DNA of 64,000 bases from Limanda limanda (GCF_963576545.1 NC_083651.1:21581248-21645247); one strand, 5' to 3'. Positions 22,061-35,719 are shown, counted from the stretch's first letter. The notes: generated by a model from the letters alone, not told the origin. Program-made: numbers and translations.

Positions 22061-24030
22061 CGTCCTGGGGGAAATAGTTCAATGTTTTAAGCATAAAGCT
22101 GCCAAGTGAAAAAAGTGAAGGACTCTAAATACAGTGCACTGTAAAAAAACAAACATCCAAAGCAAAAGCTTTTCTACTTGTTTGAACTGCGGTTGAAAAT
22201 TAGTTTGAATGAGAGGATGGATTGAAGTGCTTTTGCATTTGATGCTGCACATTTGTGGAGATTTCTTAAAAGAAAAATTGGCTAAGATCCTAAAGCTTTT
22301 CACAAGAATTTGAGGTAAAAGCAACTCCAAGTATCTTTGTGATCAAAAAAGTGGTTAAATTATGAACGTTACTTTAATCCATTCTCAGTTCTCGTTATTT
22401 CTTCATCTTAAAAATTAAGAACAAGTCACTTGACAGCTAATCCCATAAACTTGCTTGCTATACTGGAGGACATTTTTCACATGTTGATCCTTCACTACAA
22501 CAGGGGCTCAAGTTAGCTTCTACATTTTCACACAAAAAACCCCGAAGCAGCACTGTCTATTAAGGCTTTGCATGAAGTCTGTCTGGGTTGAGAGAGCTCT
22601 ACAGAAAGGACACAACATATCGCTGCTGACGAGTGACGGGGGAAAACAGAAACTGAAAAGAGAAATGCGAGATACTACATGTGGCACAGCAGGGCGGAGG
22701 GGAGGAGAGAGAGCAGGACACAGAATACCCCCTCGTGTTTTGCTACCATTGTTTGAATTTGAGGACCAGGAAATGTGGCTCATGTTGAATGTGGGAGTTA
22801 AAAACAACCAACTCTGGGATGAGCGATTCTAAAATGTGTAGAAATGTAAGTGCAGCAGCGATGACCAGGTGTCGCTGTGCTGATATCCAGAGGAACAAAG
22901 TTGCACACGGAGTTCAGCCTTATCCAAACCAACACCTTCCTCACTCTCAACTTTAAAAGACTTACAGTGTTTCTCAATTATTCATTCATTTTTTAACCAA
23001 ATGAATGCACTCCCCCCCCATGCACTGTGGTAATGGCAGGGAGAGAGGGTTGGTATTTCAAAAAGAACAGAGGGAAGAGGAGGGTGCAGTTTTAAATGGC
23101 CAGCAAATAAGCAAATCCCTCGCCTGAGCAAGCTTGATTTAAGGCAAAGGTTAAAATATCAGTTCTATATCAGGAAAGCTAAATAATGTGCTAACAGCTG
23201 CAAGGCTTCATGGAGACAGTCCGTGACCTTTTCTCTGGAATCAAGCGCCACTCAGCAGCAGATCAGTCACATCAACCAGAGCGGCGTGAGCTGCATTTTA
23301 ACTGGTATCAGAGTGCTAGTGGGCAGGTTGAAGTGCCTCAGTGTTCAGACTGGGATTTCTTGGTAAATGACCAGCAAACTTTCAGGGTCAGCTGATCCCG
23401 GCATGTTAAAAAGACCAATAATAACATGTATGCAGATTTCTGTCTCTGTAAATCAAAATGAAAATAGGAGTGAATGAATGTGTGGGTGTTGGTGCTGCGG
23501 GCTGCACATGACCCCTGTAACCGATGGTAGGTTTTCACACCAGGAAGTTAACGGGTTGATTCACCAACATCACAAGACTTAAATAAAAAACAGATATTTT
23601 TCCCACTTCAGCCCCGGAGATGATGTGGAATTTAAATAGTTTTGAGTTCCATGCTCTGAGACTTCTGCTCCTGCCCTGATACAAAAAAGGAAACTGAATG
23701 TGACCAACGCTGCTTTAATGAAATGAAATAATTTTTGAAAAACTCAAGTGAATTGTCTCTTCACAGAAACTGCCAAGCTACTTTGAAAATCAGATGATGA
23801 ATTCCCTTTTCTTTACATTTAAAACATAGTTTCCAATGAAAACTATTAATTATTTTCCAAGAAAGACATACACTGTTTCTGCTCTTACCTTTGTCAAATA
23901 TACTTCAACAATGATTTGAACATCATGAACATATTTTTATTTACCTCCATTTTTCAGCACGAAAATGGAAATCGCAGACTTTGCCTGTATAAAAACCAGA
24001 ACTATCTGCATTGCTAGATATGTAAAAGTT
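22061..24030. other. Spacer, no confident gene
   Basis: ORFs of 60-95 codons occur on both strands (for example 22,572-22,832 and 23,210-23,395) but lack family motifs. No repeat or RNA gene was recognised. Confidence 0.45.
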
Positions 24031-24652
24031 GAAATGGTACATTTATTTTGTGATCTGGGTGAATCGACCCTTTAGGGGCACTGGTCCCCAAGGGAGACAT
24101 CCTGCATGTCACAGATGTTGCAGTGACACACTGCCCCTGGAGGGTTGAGATGAACAAATGTGGATTCATTTGTGTTCTGTGTTCTGAGCACACCCCCACA
24201 CCCTGTTTGGCTGATGACCATGACTGGATTTGGAGGTAGGTAGTGCAGGAGCAGACGATGGGCGGACTGGCTGTCCATGTGACAGGTGAGGAGCTTGACC
24301 TTGGGTGTTAATGGAATTTGAATGTGTCTGGGATGGGGACGAGCTGGACTTAGAAAGATGCAGCAGGAAACGATGCTGTGTCTCCCTCTCCATTTTGTTT
24401 TGTGTTACACCAGAGAGCTTGACCCCTCCCCCCCCCCAGACCTTCCATGCTCTTTCTCTCTTACTGAAGTACTATTCAAATTTCTAACTCTGGTCTCTAT
24501 TTAGTTTTCTCCTCCGCGACCTACCAACAGACTCGACGGTAGGAGAAGGAAGTAGTTGGGTCGGGGTGAGACACCGCGGGACGGCCACACAGAGGGGGCC
24601 GTACACGGGAGTAGGGGGGTTGGAGTATTTGGGGTTAAGGGGGTGACGCACT
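24030..24652 (-). other. agpat3: Probable AGPAT3 3' untranslated region
   Basis: The - strand sequence after the stop codon contains AATAAA (plus-strand TTTATT at 24,042-24,047), a plausible poly(A) signal. The boundary is inferred. Confidence 0.5.
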
Positions 24653-27600
24653 TTAGTTTTGTTTCTTGGCCTCCTGGTTTCCATAACTGGAGCCTGTTTT
24701 CTTCACCTCCGTGACCCCGATGAGGCGTCGGATAGCTATGGAAGCTGGGGAGAGAGCAAAGACAAAAAAAAGAGGAGGAGTGAACAAAGAGATCAAATTA
24801 AACGCCAAATAAAATGTAAATCCAAAACCTTGAATTTAACTTTTTCCAGGTAAAGAGCCACAGTCTGGAGCTTCATGTGGAAGATATATCATGCATGTGT
24901 TACCTATGATGAGGAATATGATGAAGCCAATGATGAGGAGGGGGGAGCCGCTGACGACCACTCCACAAGCAAAATTGATGAGGGGCGACAGCAGCAGGGT
25001 GGCCCAAAACAGGAAGTTCAGCAGCGTCCATAGTCGACGAGGTGGGATGATTGTGGGTCCGGGGAACTTGCCTTCCTTGCTGTAGTGTTCCTGTAAGGCA
25101 TCCTGTGTCAGAGAAGAAAAACATTAAGTGATCATATATGACATGAAAAACAGTCACCATATTTAAATGTGCATATATAGTCACGGTTCAGACTAAAGTT
25201 AAATTGATAGTATCCGGAGGAACTTCTGGGCTTGTGTGTTTACATATTATTCAAAAATCACTTGTTTTAATCTCAGAAACATTTTACAACTCTAGGGAAT
25301 GTGCACAACTTCTCAGATGTCTGTTTATGAACATGTGGTTTTAACTGTTGCTTGATTGTGCTGCTTTTTTTTTGTTGAGCACAATAAGGACTTGAACCTG
25401 GAATCGCTGCTACTTCATTTGAATGCATTCTTTGTCATTTTAATCCTATATTAAGTCTTAAATGTCAGTTTTACCTTCTCCTGGTAGAGCTTGTGCAGCC
25501 AATTGGCACACTCCTTCTCATCATCTGGTATTTCCTCCACAGGGAACCGTCTGGATGGGAAAAAGTAAATAACTTTACACTAGATCTGAATCACATTTGG
25601 TTTCAGCCTCATTAAAATTTTAGCAATGACAGTTAGAAATGTGCACATAAAGTGCACAACAACCCAGACAAATACAAAGGACGACACACTGGGAGGTCAT
25701 TTTTGTTTAGACCACCGTCAACAAGCAACCACCTAAATCCTGGGAGAACACAAACTCAAGCAAACACAACTACACACAAATGGATATTATTACAAACCAT
25801 TTGACCTCCAAACATGAAACAGGACACACAGAAGCAGGTCATTTAAATGACTGTAAGCACGGAGTCAGTGACGCGAGTACGAACGAGGAGTTCCAAAGGT
25901 GAAGTGTGATTCTGGATTGAAAACTAATGATGGCACAAAACTTGTAATTTCAATTTGGTTATCACCACTTTTCCAATCCCCTACAGGGTTTCCCCCAGTG
26001 CTGTATAGGCCTGGCGGGCCGCCAGGCTTATTTAAAAATAGGGTACTTCTTATTTCATACATTTTCCACAAATATGAGGAGGACTCAAATAGCCCTACAA
26101 AGTTCTGTGTTTAATTTATTTCAAAGTAGGCCGACACTTGCCTGTGTATTTTGGTTTGTTTGTTATTGTGTTGCTTGTCTGTTTGAGTAGCTGGCTGAAA
26201 GCAAAGAAGTACTAGGCTTACCTTTTATTGGTAACCAAACTGTTACGGTTCATTGTTTCTGAAATAAGAGACCTGACTGCTATGTTCACAGCAAACTTGA
26301 TTTTTTTTTTAATATTAAGTAGGGCTGCCACTAACGACTATTTTTCTATCGATTAATCTGACGACTATTTTATCGATTAGTCGATTAATCTAAACGATTA
26401 ATTTTCCTCCAAAAAAATCAAATTGACCATTCCAATTCAGTTAATTTTATTTTGATAACAACAAACTGTATGTCACCATATAATGCAGCACAAAACAAAA
26501 TGTAAACAAAGGCTCAAATATTAAAGTGCAAAACTGTAGGTTTAAACTAGCAACTCCAACGTGATAAAAATAAATAAAAAAGAGGGCTTATAAGTTAAGT
26601 CAGCAGTGCAACTCAAAAAGATATCAAAGTATCTATTTAACCCCTTATAAAAATAAAAAAGTTAGGTGTGCATATTAAACAAAGTGCCCCCCGCGGGTGC
26701 CTTCTAGCAGCCCTACCACCAGGCTTAGCAAGTTTTCTGGGGGAAACCCTGCCGTATCTTTCTATAACTAAGTCCAACCTGAATCAGACAGGCATTATGT
26801 TTTTGTGTCCAAACCCAACCTGAGCTCCATGCATTTACTATAAGCTGGACTCAGTTTGTGTCACCCTGTCCCTGACACGCATGGTTAATGCTCGTTTTCC
26901 CCGATTACAGACATGTGCAGTGTAAAAAAAAAAACATCCAGCCAACGTGACCAATATCATTCTGTTATGGCAGTGACTAACCACTAGAGGACTCTACTAA
27001 CAATAACTTATTTCTTTGCATCATAGATCTGCTGCTGCAACTGACTCTGGTCTATTCTATGTTACCGCAAAACTAAAAAGGTTCTCTCCCCGAGTAAAAA
27101 CCAAGCAGTTTTGCTATCTAGAATAAAGCCCCCCTGATCTATTTCAATCTCTTGACCTGTTCTACACTCAGTAGGCGTGCTCTGCCATTAGAGTTACTGT
27201 TCTGAAACCATAAACACGCTGGGAAGCCTGCCAACATCCCGATCACACTCACCGTCTGTTTCAATGTTATAGGACAAAAATGTGATTGGAGGGAGGCCAC
27301 GAGATTAAACTACATTCATCATCTTCCACTCGAAGGGACTCGGCACAGCTGGCAGTGTGATGCTTTATCTTTACAATAGAAGGTCATTCTGAGGTAAATG
27401 GAGGGTGAAGGCGGCACTCACCTCACACTCAGGTCAGATTTGTATTGCTTGCCGTTGACGATGCCCAGGAGAGTTGGGGTTTGGTTATCTTTGAAGTTGA
27501 GAGTCACATCGTACACAGCAGTTACTGTAAGACAGCGAAGAAGAAAAAAACCCATTAAGAACCAAAAACATGTGATTTAATCATGATGGAGTGTGTGTGT

Positions 27601-30600
27601 GTGTATTTCTATACAGTACCTGTGCCCTTAAGACACTGCAGTGTTGTGGTAAATCCTTTGGTTCGGGGTAGTAGATGGTATTTGAGCTTGGGGAGACCTT
27701 TGCTCTCTGCAATCTCCATACTGATTTGGTGTTTCTTCTCTGTAAAACGGGTTCCCTCGCAATACAGAAGAAACTGTGAAGGGAAGAGAGAGGTGTTAAC
27801 CAAAGCCACACATGCAGACTAAAGGTGACCTCTTTTCTCTTGTCCCATCCAGTACCCTTCTTCTGCTTGGTATAATAACAGAATTACTTCAGATAAGTAA
27901 TGACATCTCTGCCACGACAAGTCTCTTTGTAGGTCTTTATGACGTTATAAAGCATCTTTGGGGAAAAATGGTTAATTTCAAAACATAGGTTTTTGCAATT
28001 CAACTTAAACTTATACAATCACTCATAACCATTTGGTACCGCTAGTCAAAGTCACAGAGACGCCTGAAAAGCTCAAACTTGGTTAGCCTGCTTCTCCCTT
28101 GGTTAGGGTCTGGGACACATGAAATGTCTTATTTGACCAAATCAGCACAAGAAATGTCATTGAGATCTGTGACATGAACAGAATGACCCCATCTCACACC
28201 CCAGGTTGTAGTATGGGAGCAACTCGGCTCAACCAAAGGCGTTTGACTTGGTCTATCTGACCACAAAACAAGCTACCGGTATGTCATTAGCAGTTGCCGG
28301 ATGCTCAACTTAAGAGGTAATTAGATCAACTGCTGATCAGTCTAATCTCGGCTGGCGAACCGGTGGAGTGATTCTGTATATCTGTAACGCAAGGTGCTTC
28401 ACACCTTCAGCAATGACCTACAGCGACCAGTGAGTGCTGTCCTCAGCAGGTTTGAATGTAAAACACTCGTTATTTCAAGAGAAAGAACTGCTGTGCATCA
28501 CCGAGCAGGATGAAAGCTCCCTCACACTGTGCTCTGTGGAAAGTCCAGTTCATGAAGTTTAACATAAAAAACAATAAACCCGCTCCCTACCGTCGGTGCA
28601 TTTCAAACACAGCTGGTGCACACACACACAGAACATGATATCTTTGTATTGCCAAGATCAATGTATGTATAAAAAAGAGAAGAAGAATAGATCTTCTCTG
28701 TGAAAACTCAACCAAAGACAGTTTATCACAACTCTGATCTTATCTGTGTACTTTAAGCGATTGTTTCCCTTGGTATTAAGAACACCGTGTTCCCTATAAA
28801 AACAGCTGAGATTTGAGAACAAGTGACATCTGTTCAAAATGTGAAGAGATTCCCTACTGGCAGACTATTATGTTCAAGAGGCCAAAAACCATTTTTGTGA
28901 GGCAAATGGGACCTTGACTTTTGAGCACAATCCTTGTCTACGTGGGCATTTTTTGCCAAACTGGAGAGGATTCTCTCTTGGCTTTCTAAATATAACATGT
29001 TCAGGAGGGGGATAAAAGGTTTTATTAGGTCACCTTGACCTTTGACTTCCAAATTGTAATCAGTTTATCCTCGTTTCCAAGTGAATGTTTGTGCCAGGTT
29101 TAATTAGATTCCCTGTGAGTGTTGGTGATACATCTTGTTCACTGGTAAATGAGGTCACCGTGACCTTTGACCACAGAACCTAATCAGGGGATTCATGAGT
29201 CCAACTGAACTTGAAGAACTTTCCTCAAGAATCTGGCTCAACTCTGGTTTTTAATTTACTATGTACATAAATATGACTTGACTTACTTTCAGACCCCACT
29301 TTATCCACATATTGCTTTTAGGTTTGTAAATGGAAAGACTCATATCAGCACTTGTTGTGCTCAGGCAGCTACATGTCTGTTTCTTCATAAGAAGTCTATA
29401 CCCAGAGGATATATCAGAAATCGTATTGAGCAACTAAGCTAGAGTTCACTGATATGGTATTCATGCAAAAGGTTGTGTGGGAGCTTGAAAAGAAAAGAGA
29501 AAAAAGAAAATGAAGAAATCCAAAGTGCTGCTTAAACTCTTACACACGTCAGAAGACAAATCCACTATGTGTGTGTGTACTTACCCACATATATTCAGGA
29601 TAATCTTTGAGTCTGCTCAGTCCCTTGAAGACAGTATTTTTGTCCTCCTCCCACTTTCTTTTGCAGAAGACTATTTCTAGGAAGTACCAGGTCCAGCCAA
29701 TCAGAGGAACTTTCAGCAGCTCGTGTTTGGCCAGCACTTTTGAACTCTAGAGACAAAGGACAGGTGTACGTTGTTATTACAAAAGCATGGATCTCTCACA
29801 AAATAGATTGAGGTCATCAAGAGTGGCATATTGCAAAAACGTTGTGTAAAGATGTGGGTTTGAAACTCTGAGTCATAATATGTTACTATACTAACCCCTA
29901 AGATGCCATATCTTTCACACATGGTCCAGCCACAGAGGAAGTCGATTTCAAAGTTGTGGTTGAGGATGATGATGGCATGCTCTTTGCCAAACATGTCCAC
30001 CGTAGCCTGGTCGGTGTATAGGGTGCAATCTGTGCCCGACCACCACTCCAGCAGCATCACCAGCTCTGCACATAGCACAAGACTTCATTTGTATTCAGCA
30101 GGTAAAAAAATATAATTGGCAACTTAGTATTGTTAAATACTAAAAGTAATATTTTAATATCCTCAGATTATTATCAGCAAGCTGAATAAGTGTTTTAGAT
30201 TTAGTGTAGCTGAGCCTCGGCAGCTCTCATTAACCCATTCAGGGAGCCATTTGTGGCAAATAAAGCTTTGATAAACCCACAGTCCACTGTCTGGCCAGTA
30301 TCAAAATGGCAGACAGATCAAGTCACCTGGAGCCTGGTGACATTGTGGAGGATGAAGCTGCAGAGGACTAATATTTATCTCACTCAAAGCTAGGTACATT
30401 TGACAGGGGACCATGCCAAGTGTAAATAGACTGCACGCTGCCTCTTTCTTTGTTATCCAAATATAAAACAATATTTTACAACAGAATAGGTATCATCTAC
30501 TCACGACTCCAGAGCGAGTAGGAGAGCCGGCAGTTGATTCTGCGGTAGAGCTGTTTGTTGATGGGCCAGAGGATGCAGGTGCAGAGCTGGATGAAGTTTA

Positions 30601-30682
30601 TGATGAGGCCGCTCACCACAAACACAAAGCCCATCAGCAGCTGCAGGATAAACAGACTCTTCACATAGCCCAGAAGACCCAT
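24653..30682 (-). CDS. agpat3: 1-acylglycerol-3-phosphate O-acyltransferase 3 (LPAAT-gamma)
   Basis: Transfers an acyl group from acyl-CoA to lysophosphatidic acid to make phosphatidic acid, on ER/Golgi membranes. Coding exons, 5' to 3' on the - strand: 30,682-30,505; 30,065-29,896; 29,746-29,585; 27,773-27,620; 27,524-27,422; 25,550-25,475; 25,102-24,904; 24,744-24,653. All have GT-AG borders and compatible phases and sum to 1,134 bp (377 codons; the human protein has 376). The start MGLLGYVK leads into an N-terminal membrane segment. The acyltransferase motifs NHNFEID (the NHX4D motif) and CEGTRFTE are intact, as are GWTWYFLEIVFCKR and LLPRTKGF. The C-terminal part (about residues 300-345) holds two hydrophobic segments. 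The end is SSYGNQEAKKQN. AGPAT4 is the alternative, but proximity to PDXK matches human AGPAT3. Confidence 0.95.
25984..26751. mobile_element. Non-autonomous DNA transposon with 15-bp perfect TIRs, hosting a second element
   Basis: CAGGGTTTCCCCCAG at 25,984-25,998 is exactly complementary to 26,737-26,751. Just inside the left end, CCTGGCGG-G-CCGCCAGG forms a short perfect hairpin. The terminal sequence resembles hAT-type fish elements. I see no matching 8-bp target duplication. It lies in an AGPAT3 intron between exons 5 and 6. Confidence 0.7.
26320..26715. mobile_element. hAT-like MITE nested in the preceding element
   Basis: Begins TAGGGCTGCCACTAACGAC and ends GCAGCCCTA, giving 9-bp inverted ends. 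Near the left end ATCGATTAATC and TCGATTAGTCGATTAATC repeats occur, typical of a widespread hAT-like fish MITE. No coding capacity. Confidence 0.65.
28836..29200. repeat. Three ~120-bp modules with DR1-like nuclear receptor motifs
   Basis: Diverged modules recur with spacing of about 121 and 126 bp. The phrases are ACCTTGACTTTTGAGC (28,911), ACCTTGACCTTTGACTTC (29,032) and CGTGACCTTTGACCAC (about 29,158). Each is followed by a CTAATCA-like phrase and preceded by GTTCA..GG. The third contains TGACCTTTGACC, the complement of a DR1 element GGTCAAAGGTCA. The text resembles a dispersed fish repeat. It lies in an AGPAT3 intron. Confidence 0.6.
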
Positions 30683-33600
30683 GGCTGAGGAGCCTGGAGG
30701 GTGGAGTAGGCTCCTCTCTACACACTACGACCAACCTGAGTGAGAGAGCACAGCAACGAGACATCATCAGTAGGAGACAGAGAACGTTAGAGCACGAGGG
30801 TGAAAATAATGGGTATACTATATTGGAAACAATTCATTAATAGAAGACATGTTATTCTGCAGACAAAAAAGTTCTCAGAAATTAAAATGCATCTCAGTGT
30901 CTCTTACCACGGTGGGATCCTTTTACAAGCCGCGTTTACACGGTCCGTCGGCCAATACTACTGTCCTGTGATAGAAGCAGAACAGAGGTTTAGGTGCCAA
31001 AGTGACATTAATCAAAAAAAGGGCAACATTTCTGTGTCATTACAGGGATATTAATAATGTATGCTGTGCTCGTTTGCTCAGCCAGTTTGAACTTTGTTAG
31101 ATAATGACCCAGGAGAAAAGAAATATCCTCCATCATTCTCAGTGTGGGTGGAAAGTCAACATGAACCAAAAGGTAATTGCTGAGACATGATTTCTAATAG
31201 CATATTTTAGTGGCTAAAGAGGTGCCTAAATCCATTAGTTCAGCATTGTTGTAGATTTGTTAGAGCTAATTGTATTTTACTAGATTATAAAAAAAAAATA
31301 AAAATTATGATTTAATTGCCCCTTTGTAAGGATATGACTGCATTTTTCAGATTAGGGACCAGTTTAGGGTGTTTCCATGTTTGAGCAAAGCATGCTGGGA
31401 CAGGCGGATGATGAATAAGCACAGATAGTGTGGGTAGAAAGTTGGCAACTGCCCCAGATAAAAGTTGATGTTCTGTCAAAAAGACCAGGTGCTCACTTTT
31501 CTCAAGAACATCTCACATTACGTAACATACTTGCTTAACCACTGTCATCTTAACAGTAGCAACTGAAATGTCAAATATGTTTGACAAGTGACGATTAAAA
31601 AGTGACGATTAAAAAAGTTTCTAATCTTCCCGATATGTCATTTCTTCAGATCTGTGTGTAGAACATTGGTTGATGTTAACCTTTTTTTAATATCTTATGA
31701 GACATTTCATCTGTGGAAAAGGAGCACTTGATTCGATTCATCAAAACATAAAATTGAAACCTGCAGGGGGTAACTTCTGTCTCCCCCTTCTGGTAGCGCA
31801 AGAAAACATAAACCTGGCAAAGGCAGGATTTACCATTGGTTTGGAAATGAAGCAGACGTTCATTTACGTGTAAAAGTTCTACACTCCAGATTTAATAGCA
31901 GTGCATTAATATTGGACTCAATGACCCAATTTACTGTGGATGCTAAACGTTCTTGCTCCCGATTGTAACCAGATAAACTGCAGTACGAGCACCAACAACA
32001 TATGGACCGTCACCTGCACTCACTGCTATAACTGTGTCAGCAAATCAGTATAAAAAAAGAGGCCTTCTGGTGTTTGCTTTTTACAGCAGGCTGCAATCTG
32101 TACAACAAGGGAGAGACAGTGACAATATGTCCGTGCAGGGCGATTTTCGGAATGACGGCTGTCTGGTTTCTTTATATATTCTATAACCAATTTTTTTTTT
32201 CACAAGTAAAACTATAAAAACAATCGTCTAACATGTCTCGTACAAGAGCAGTCATCCTTCACATATAACTATATGAACAGTGAAACTCACAATCCAAATT
32301 ACAAGTAATTTTCCAAGTAACCTCAATACATTTACATTAACTTTTTTGGTTTGTATGCCTTTAACAACCTACCTTACAACAACTAGCTTTCATTTAGCAA
32401 ATTAAGCCAACCAAATAGCCTAAGAATGTTGTAATATAATTTTGAGACAGTTGACACACGGCCAATTTGTTGGCAGCAATATGTCTTATCCTGTGTCATC
32501 AATCCTTCTACCAACACTGCTACGCAATAATAGAAAGGATATAGAAGGGATAAAAGTCATACATCCACAGAATTTCAGTTGGTTTTCTTGAGCCTACAAA
32601 CATACAAATGTTTCTAATTATATGGAGTTTAGACAAGATGTGTTAAAATACTGTTATGCATGCTGATGTTTCTGATTATCAGGCCAGTCACTGTCACTGT
32701 CTCTGTATAATGTGCGAGATTTGACCTTTGTTCCTAGTGGGAGTCATGGTGGTGGAGAGTTAGACTGTTGCACATTTACCATGTAGCAATAGTGAAGCTT
32801 AATAGAGAAGTTCCCATAACCAACATTTAATAATCAGCTTCTAAGGCCTCTTTTACACAGCATGTTGACGTTTGTTATGCTTTGCTGCATTGGTTCAAGG
32901 TTTAAAAGTTCAAAGCATCGAAGGCATTATTGTCATATGCAGAAATAAACAAGTTTTCAATGCAATGAAATTGAAGTGGTACCAACATGGAATTGGGGCC
33001 GGGGCAGGTGAGGTAGTCACAAAACCAAGACAGCATCTGTGTAAAATGATAGAGCTAGCATGTTGGCCAAAAACCAGACACACTTTTATCTAGCTCTCAC
33101 ACATCGGGGCGGCGATATTCCAGCTTGTTTAGTTCAGTATTAGCAAAGGCAGCATATCAAAGGGTCTCCCTAACAGAAATACAGGTCAGATAAACATTCT
33201 GTAAACTTCATTTTCCTCAACACCCTTTGTTCCCATCTTTTTCCATTTATGAAGTAATTCAAATTGGAATAAACAGGCACTAATTCATAGACTCTCGGTG
33301 TATTGTGCAGAAGCTCTCAACATATTTGCTTTAAGAATTTTTAATTAAGTGGCCAACCAAGGTCTAGAGAGAAGTCCAAACACTTATATATATTTGTTTC
33401 TTGTTAGTATCTACTCCGATTTACTTCAAATCAGTTTGACAGTCCAAAGAGTCTGTGGAGATGCACCTGTGGCCCCACACAGCCTGAAGGAAAGATTAGA
33501 GATGCTGCCTGGGTTAAAGCTGCTTAGGAAGGACAGCTGCTTCTACTTTCCTTAACCGGAAAACACCTGAACACAGCTTCTGTGCCAACAAATAAACATG

Positions 33601-33891
33601 GGTTGCAAGGACTCTCTCGTATGAGAAAAGGCTGTTGAAATCTACCTCACCAGACGGCAGCTAAATGTTGAAAAAGTTTCACCACATCTTGGCAGGTAGC
33701 ACGCACTTGTTGATTTAATCCTACATAATAAATATTATTTGCAACTTCTGCTCTGCACAGTGAAGGGCTGAGTTATGCCCTGTAGTAATTACATGACTTC
33801 TATCTCTTTTACAAGTTCTAATTAATCTAGTATGAGCCATCCTCATTTGCTGTGACCACAAGACGAACCATCTTTCTTGTGTTTAACTTAC

Positions 33892-34029
33892 CAGTAGACA
33901 TAGTAGGCCATTGCCATGAGGACCAATGCCCCACAGATCCCAGTAAAGACCATCACAGCACTCTGGTTCAGCATTTTGGCTACTGGTATCCTCCCAAATC
34001 AAAGCCAGAATAAAAACATAAAGAAGGGC
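33892..34029 (-). other. Candidate alternative exon encoding a short hydrophobic peptide
   Basis: On the - strand, CTCTCTGCAG/GCCC (exon starts at 34,029) and TACTG/GTAAGTT (exon ends at 33,892) are strong splice sites. From ATG at 33,974-33,972 it reads MLNQSAVMVFTGICG and then ALVLMAMAYYVY, a transmembrane-like segment, with no stop before the donor. Joined to the AGPAT3 start exon it would read out of frame across the AGPAT3 start codon. It is therefore either a repressive upstream ORF or an exon of another transcript. I do not recognise the peptide. Confidence 0.35.
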
Positions 34030-34589
34030 CTGCAGAGAGCAGTGGATAGTCACAGGCTTTCCTGCCTCATAGCCATGATAATCCCACAGGAGAGATTATG
34101 AGGATGACAGCAAGAACACAGCCAGATCCCAGAACTTGCTGGGTCGTTCACCGACCACCAAAGTATTTCCAATCACCCAGAAAATTACCAACAGTGGCTC
34201 TTCATTGAGCGCACAACGTGCAAAAAGGAAAATGTCAAAAACTCCTGAATGTCACAGGGGATTCTTCTGAGAGCGTACTACTGAACGCCAGATAGACTGA
34301 AAGATGGCTCACTTCTCGAAGGAGTGAGACACACATGAGCTGTGTCTTGCACTTAGGCGGTGTCTTACATGCATTCCCATCCTCTAATCCACTGGATCAG
34401 ATTAGTGCTTATTAGCAGGCTATGGGCACCCTGGATGTGTCACTTTTCATTAACATTAACAAATCAGAAGGCTGGGCTCTGCCGAACAAGGTAGAGTTAG
34501 CAGATTGGCTTCTGTTACGCTAATGGTATCCATCACGCTAAAGGGCCAATCATAGTGGTGAATTTCATGCCTCATCTTGCCATTGGTCA

Positions 34590-34975
34590 ACTTCAACTTT
34601 ATTTATATGGCGCTTTCAACACATTTTTGTTGATCCAAAGTGCTTTAAAAAAAGTGAACACAGATAAGAAGTGATAACAATAATAACTATAACAACTACA
34701 ATCATAATACTACACAACACAACAATTTAGGCACAAGGCAAAAGAATAAAAATGTGTTTTCATTATTATGAGAATGCAAATTGATCAAGATGAGGAGAAT
34801 AATATGCTGTGGTCCAATTAAAGTAATTTACTGTGATCTAGTGGAAGCAAGTAGATAGAAGAGATGATTGAACCAAGTCTGAAACCTTGGGGGACACCAC
34901 AGGAGAAAGGAGATGAGGAGGAGGTTGAGTTACTAATGGAGACACTAAAGGATCTATCGGATAAATATGAACTGT
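34590..34975. repeat. Decayed dispersed fish repeat
   Basis: CAACTTTATTTATATGGCGCTTTCAACAC at the left and CCTTGGGGGACACCACAGG further right resemble parts of a common fish interspersed repeat. Family not determined. Confidence 0.4.
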
Positions 34976-35719
34976 GGATAACACAAACCAATAGACAGGC
35001 AAGATGACCTAAGACAGAGAGTCAGTACTTTCCTTGAAACAGCCGCTTCCAAGCTGTGCTTTGAATCTCGTTGGCCAAGTGTAATAAGGGATGAATTAAC
35101 CCAATGCCTGGAAATCAGAGATCCACTATCCTAACTCCCACTGCGAGAACGTTAGGTACTGAATATTATTCACGACATATCTACATTACTCAGTCACACA
35201 AAGATGGTAAATGGAGCTGGTGGGCAAGTAGACAAAAGCCTTTGGATTCTTGCAAAGAATTAATTTCAAATGAGGCTCACACAAGGCGGCAGAGAGGTGC
35301 AAAATAAAAACTGTCAAGCACTTACTGCACCAAATAAGTCAAAGGTTAGAGTACAGACCCGAGGGCGTGCCAGTGGACATTAAAGCCAAATATGCAAAGA
35401 GATAAAAATACATTGTGATAGCTGGACAACGAAGGTCATTCATGTTTCAAAGCACAGTGCATATTCCTGCACATTAGAACACTGTACTGCCCAAAGGTAT
35501 AATGTTTATGCATTGTGTAAGCACAGTGAGGTGAGGAACATTGACCTACCTCATATTTGTAAAAGGTTTAACATTTATCAAATGTGTGTCCTTTACTCAC
35601 AAAAATCTGTCTTAAAAATATTATTTGAAGAAATAAAAATGTGACCTATATCGTTATAATATTCGAAATTGACTGATACGATTTTCTTTCTTTGTTGTTT
35701 TGACATATCGACCAGCCCT

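Noticed and set aside
24653..30682. AGPAT4 as an alternative name for the acyltransferase
   Set aside because: The remembered protein text and the PDXK neighbour both fit AGPAT3 better; a full alignment would settle it.
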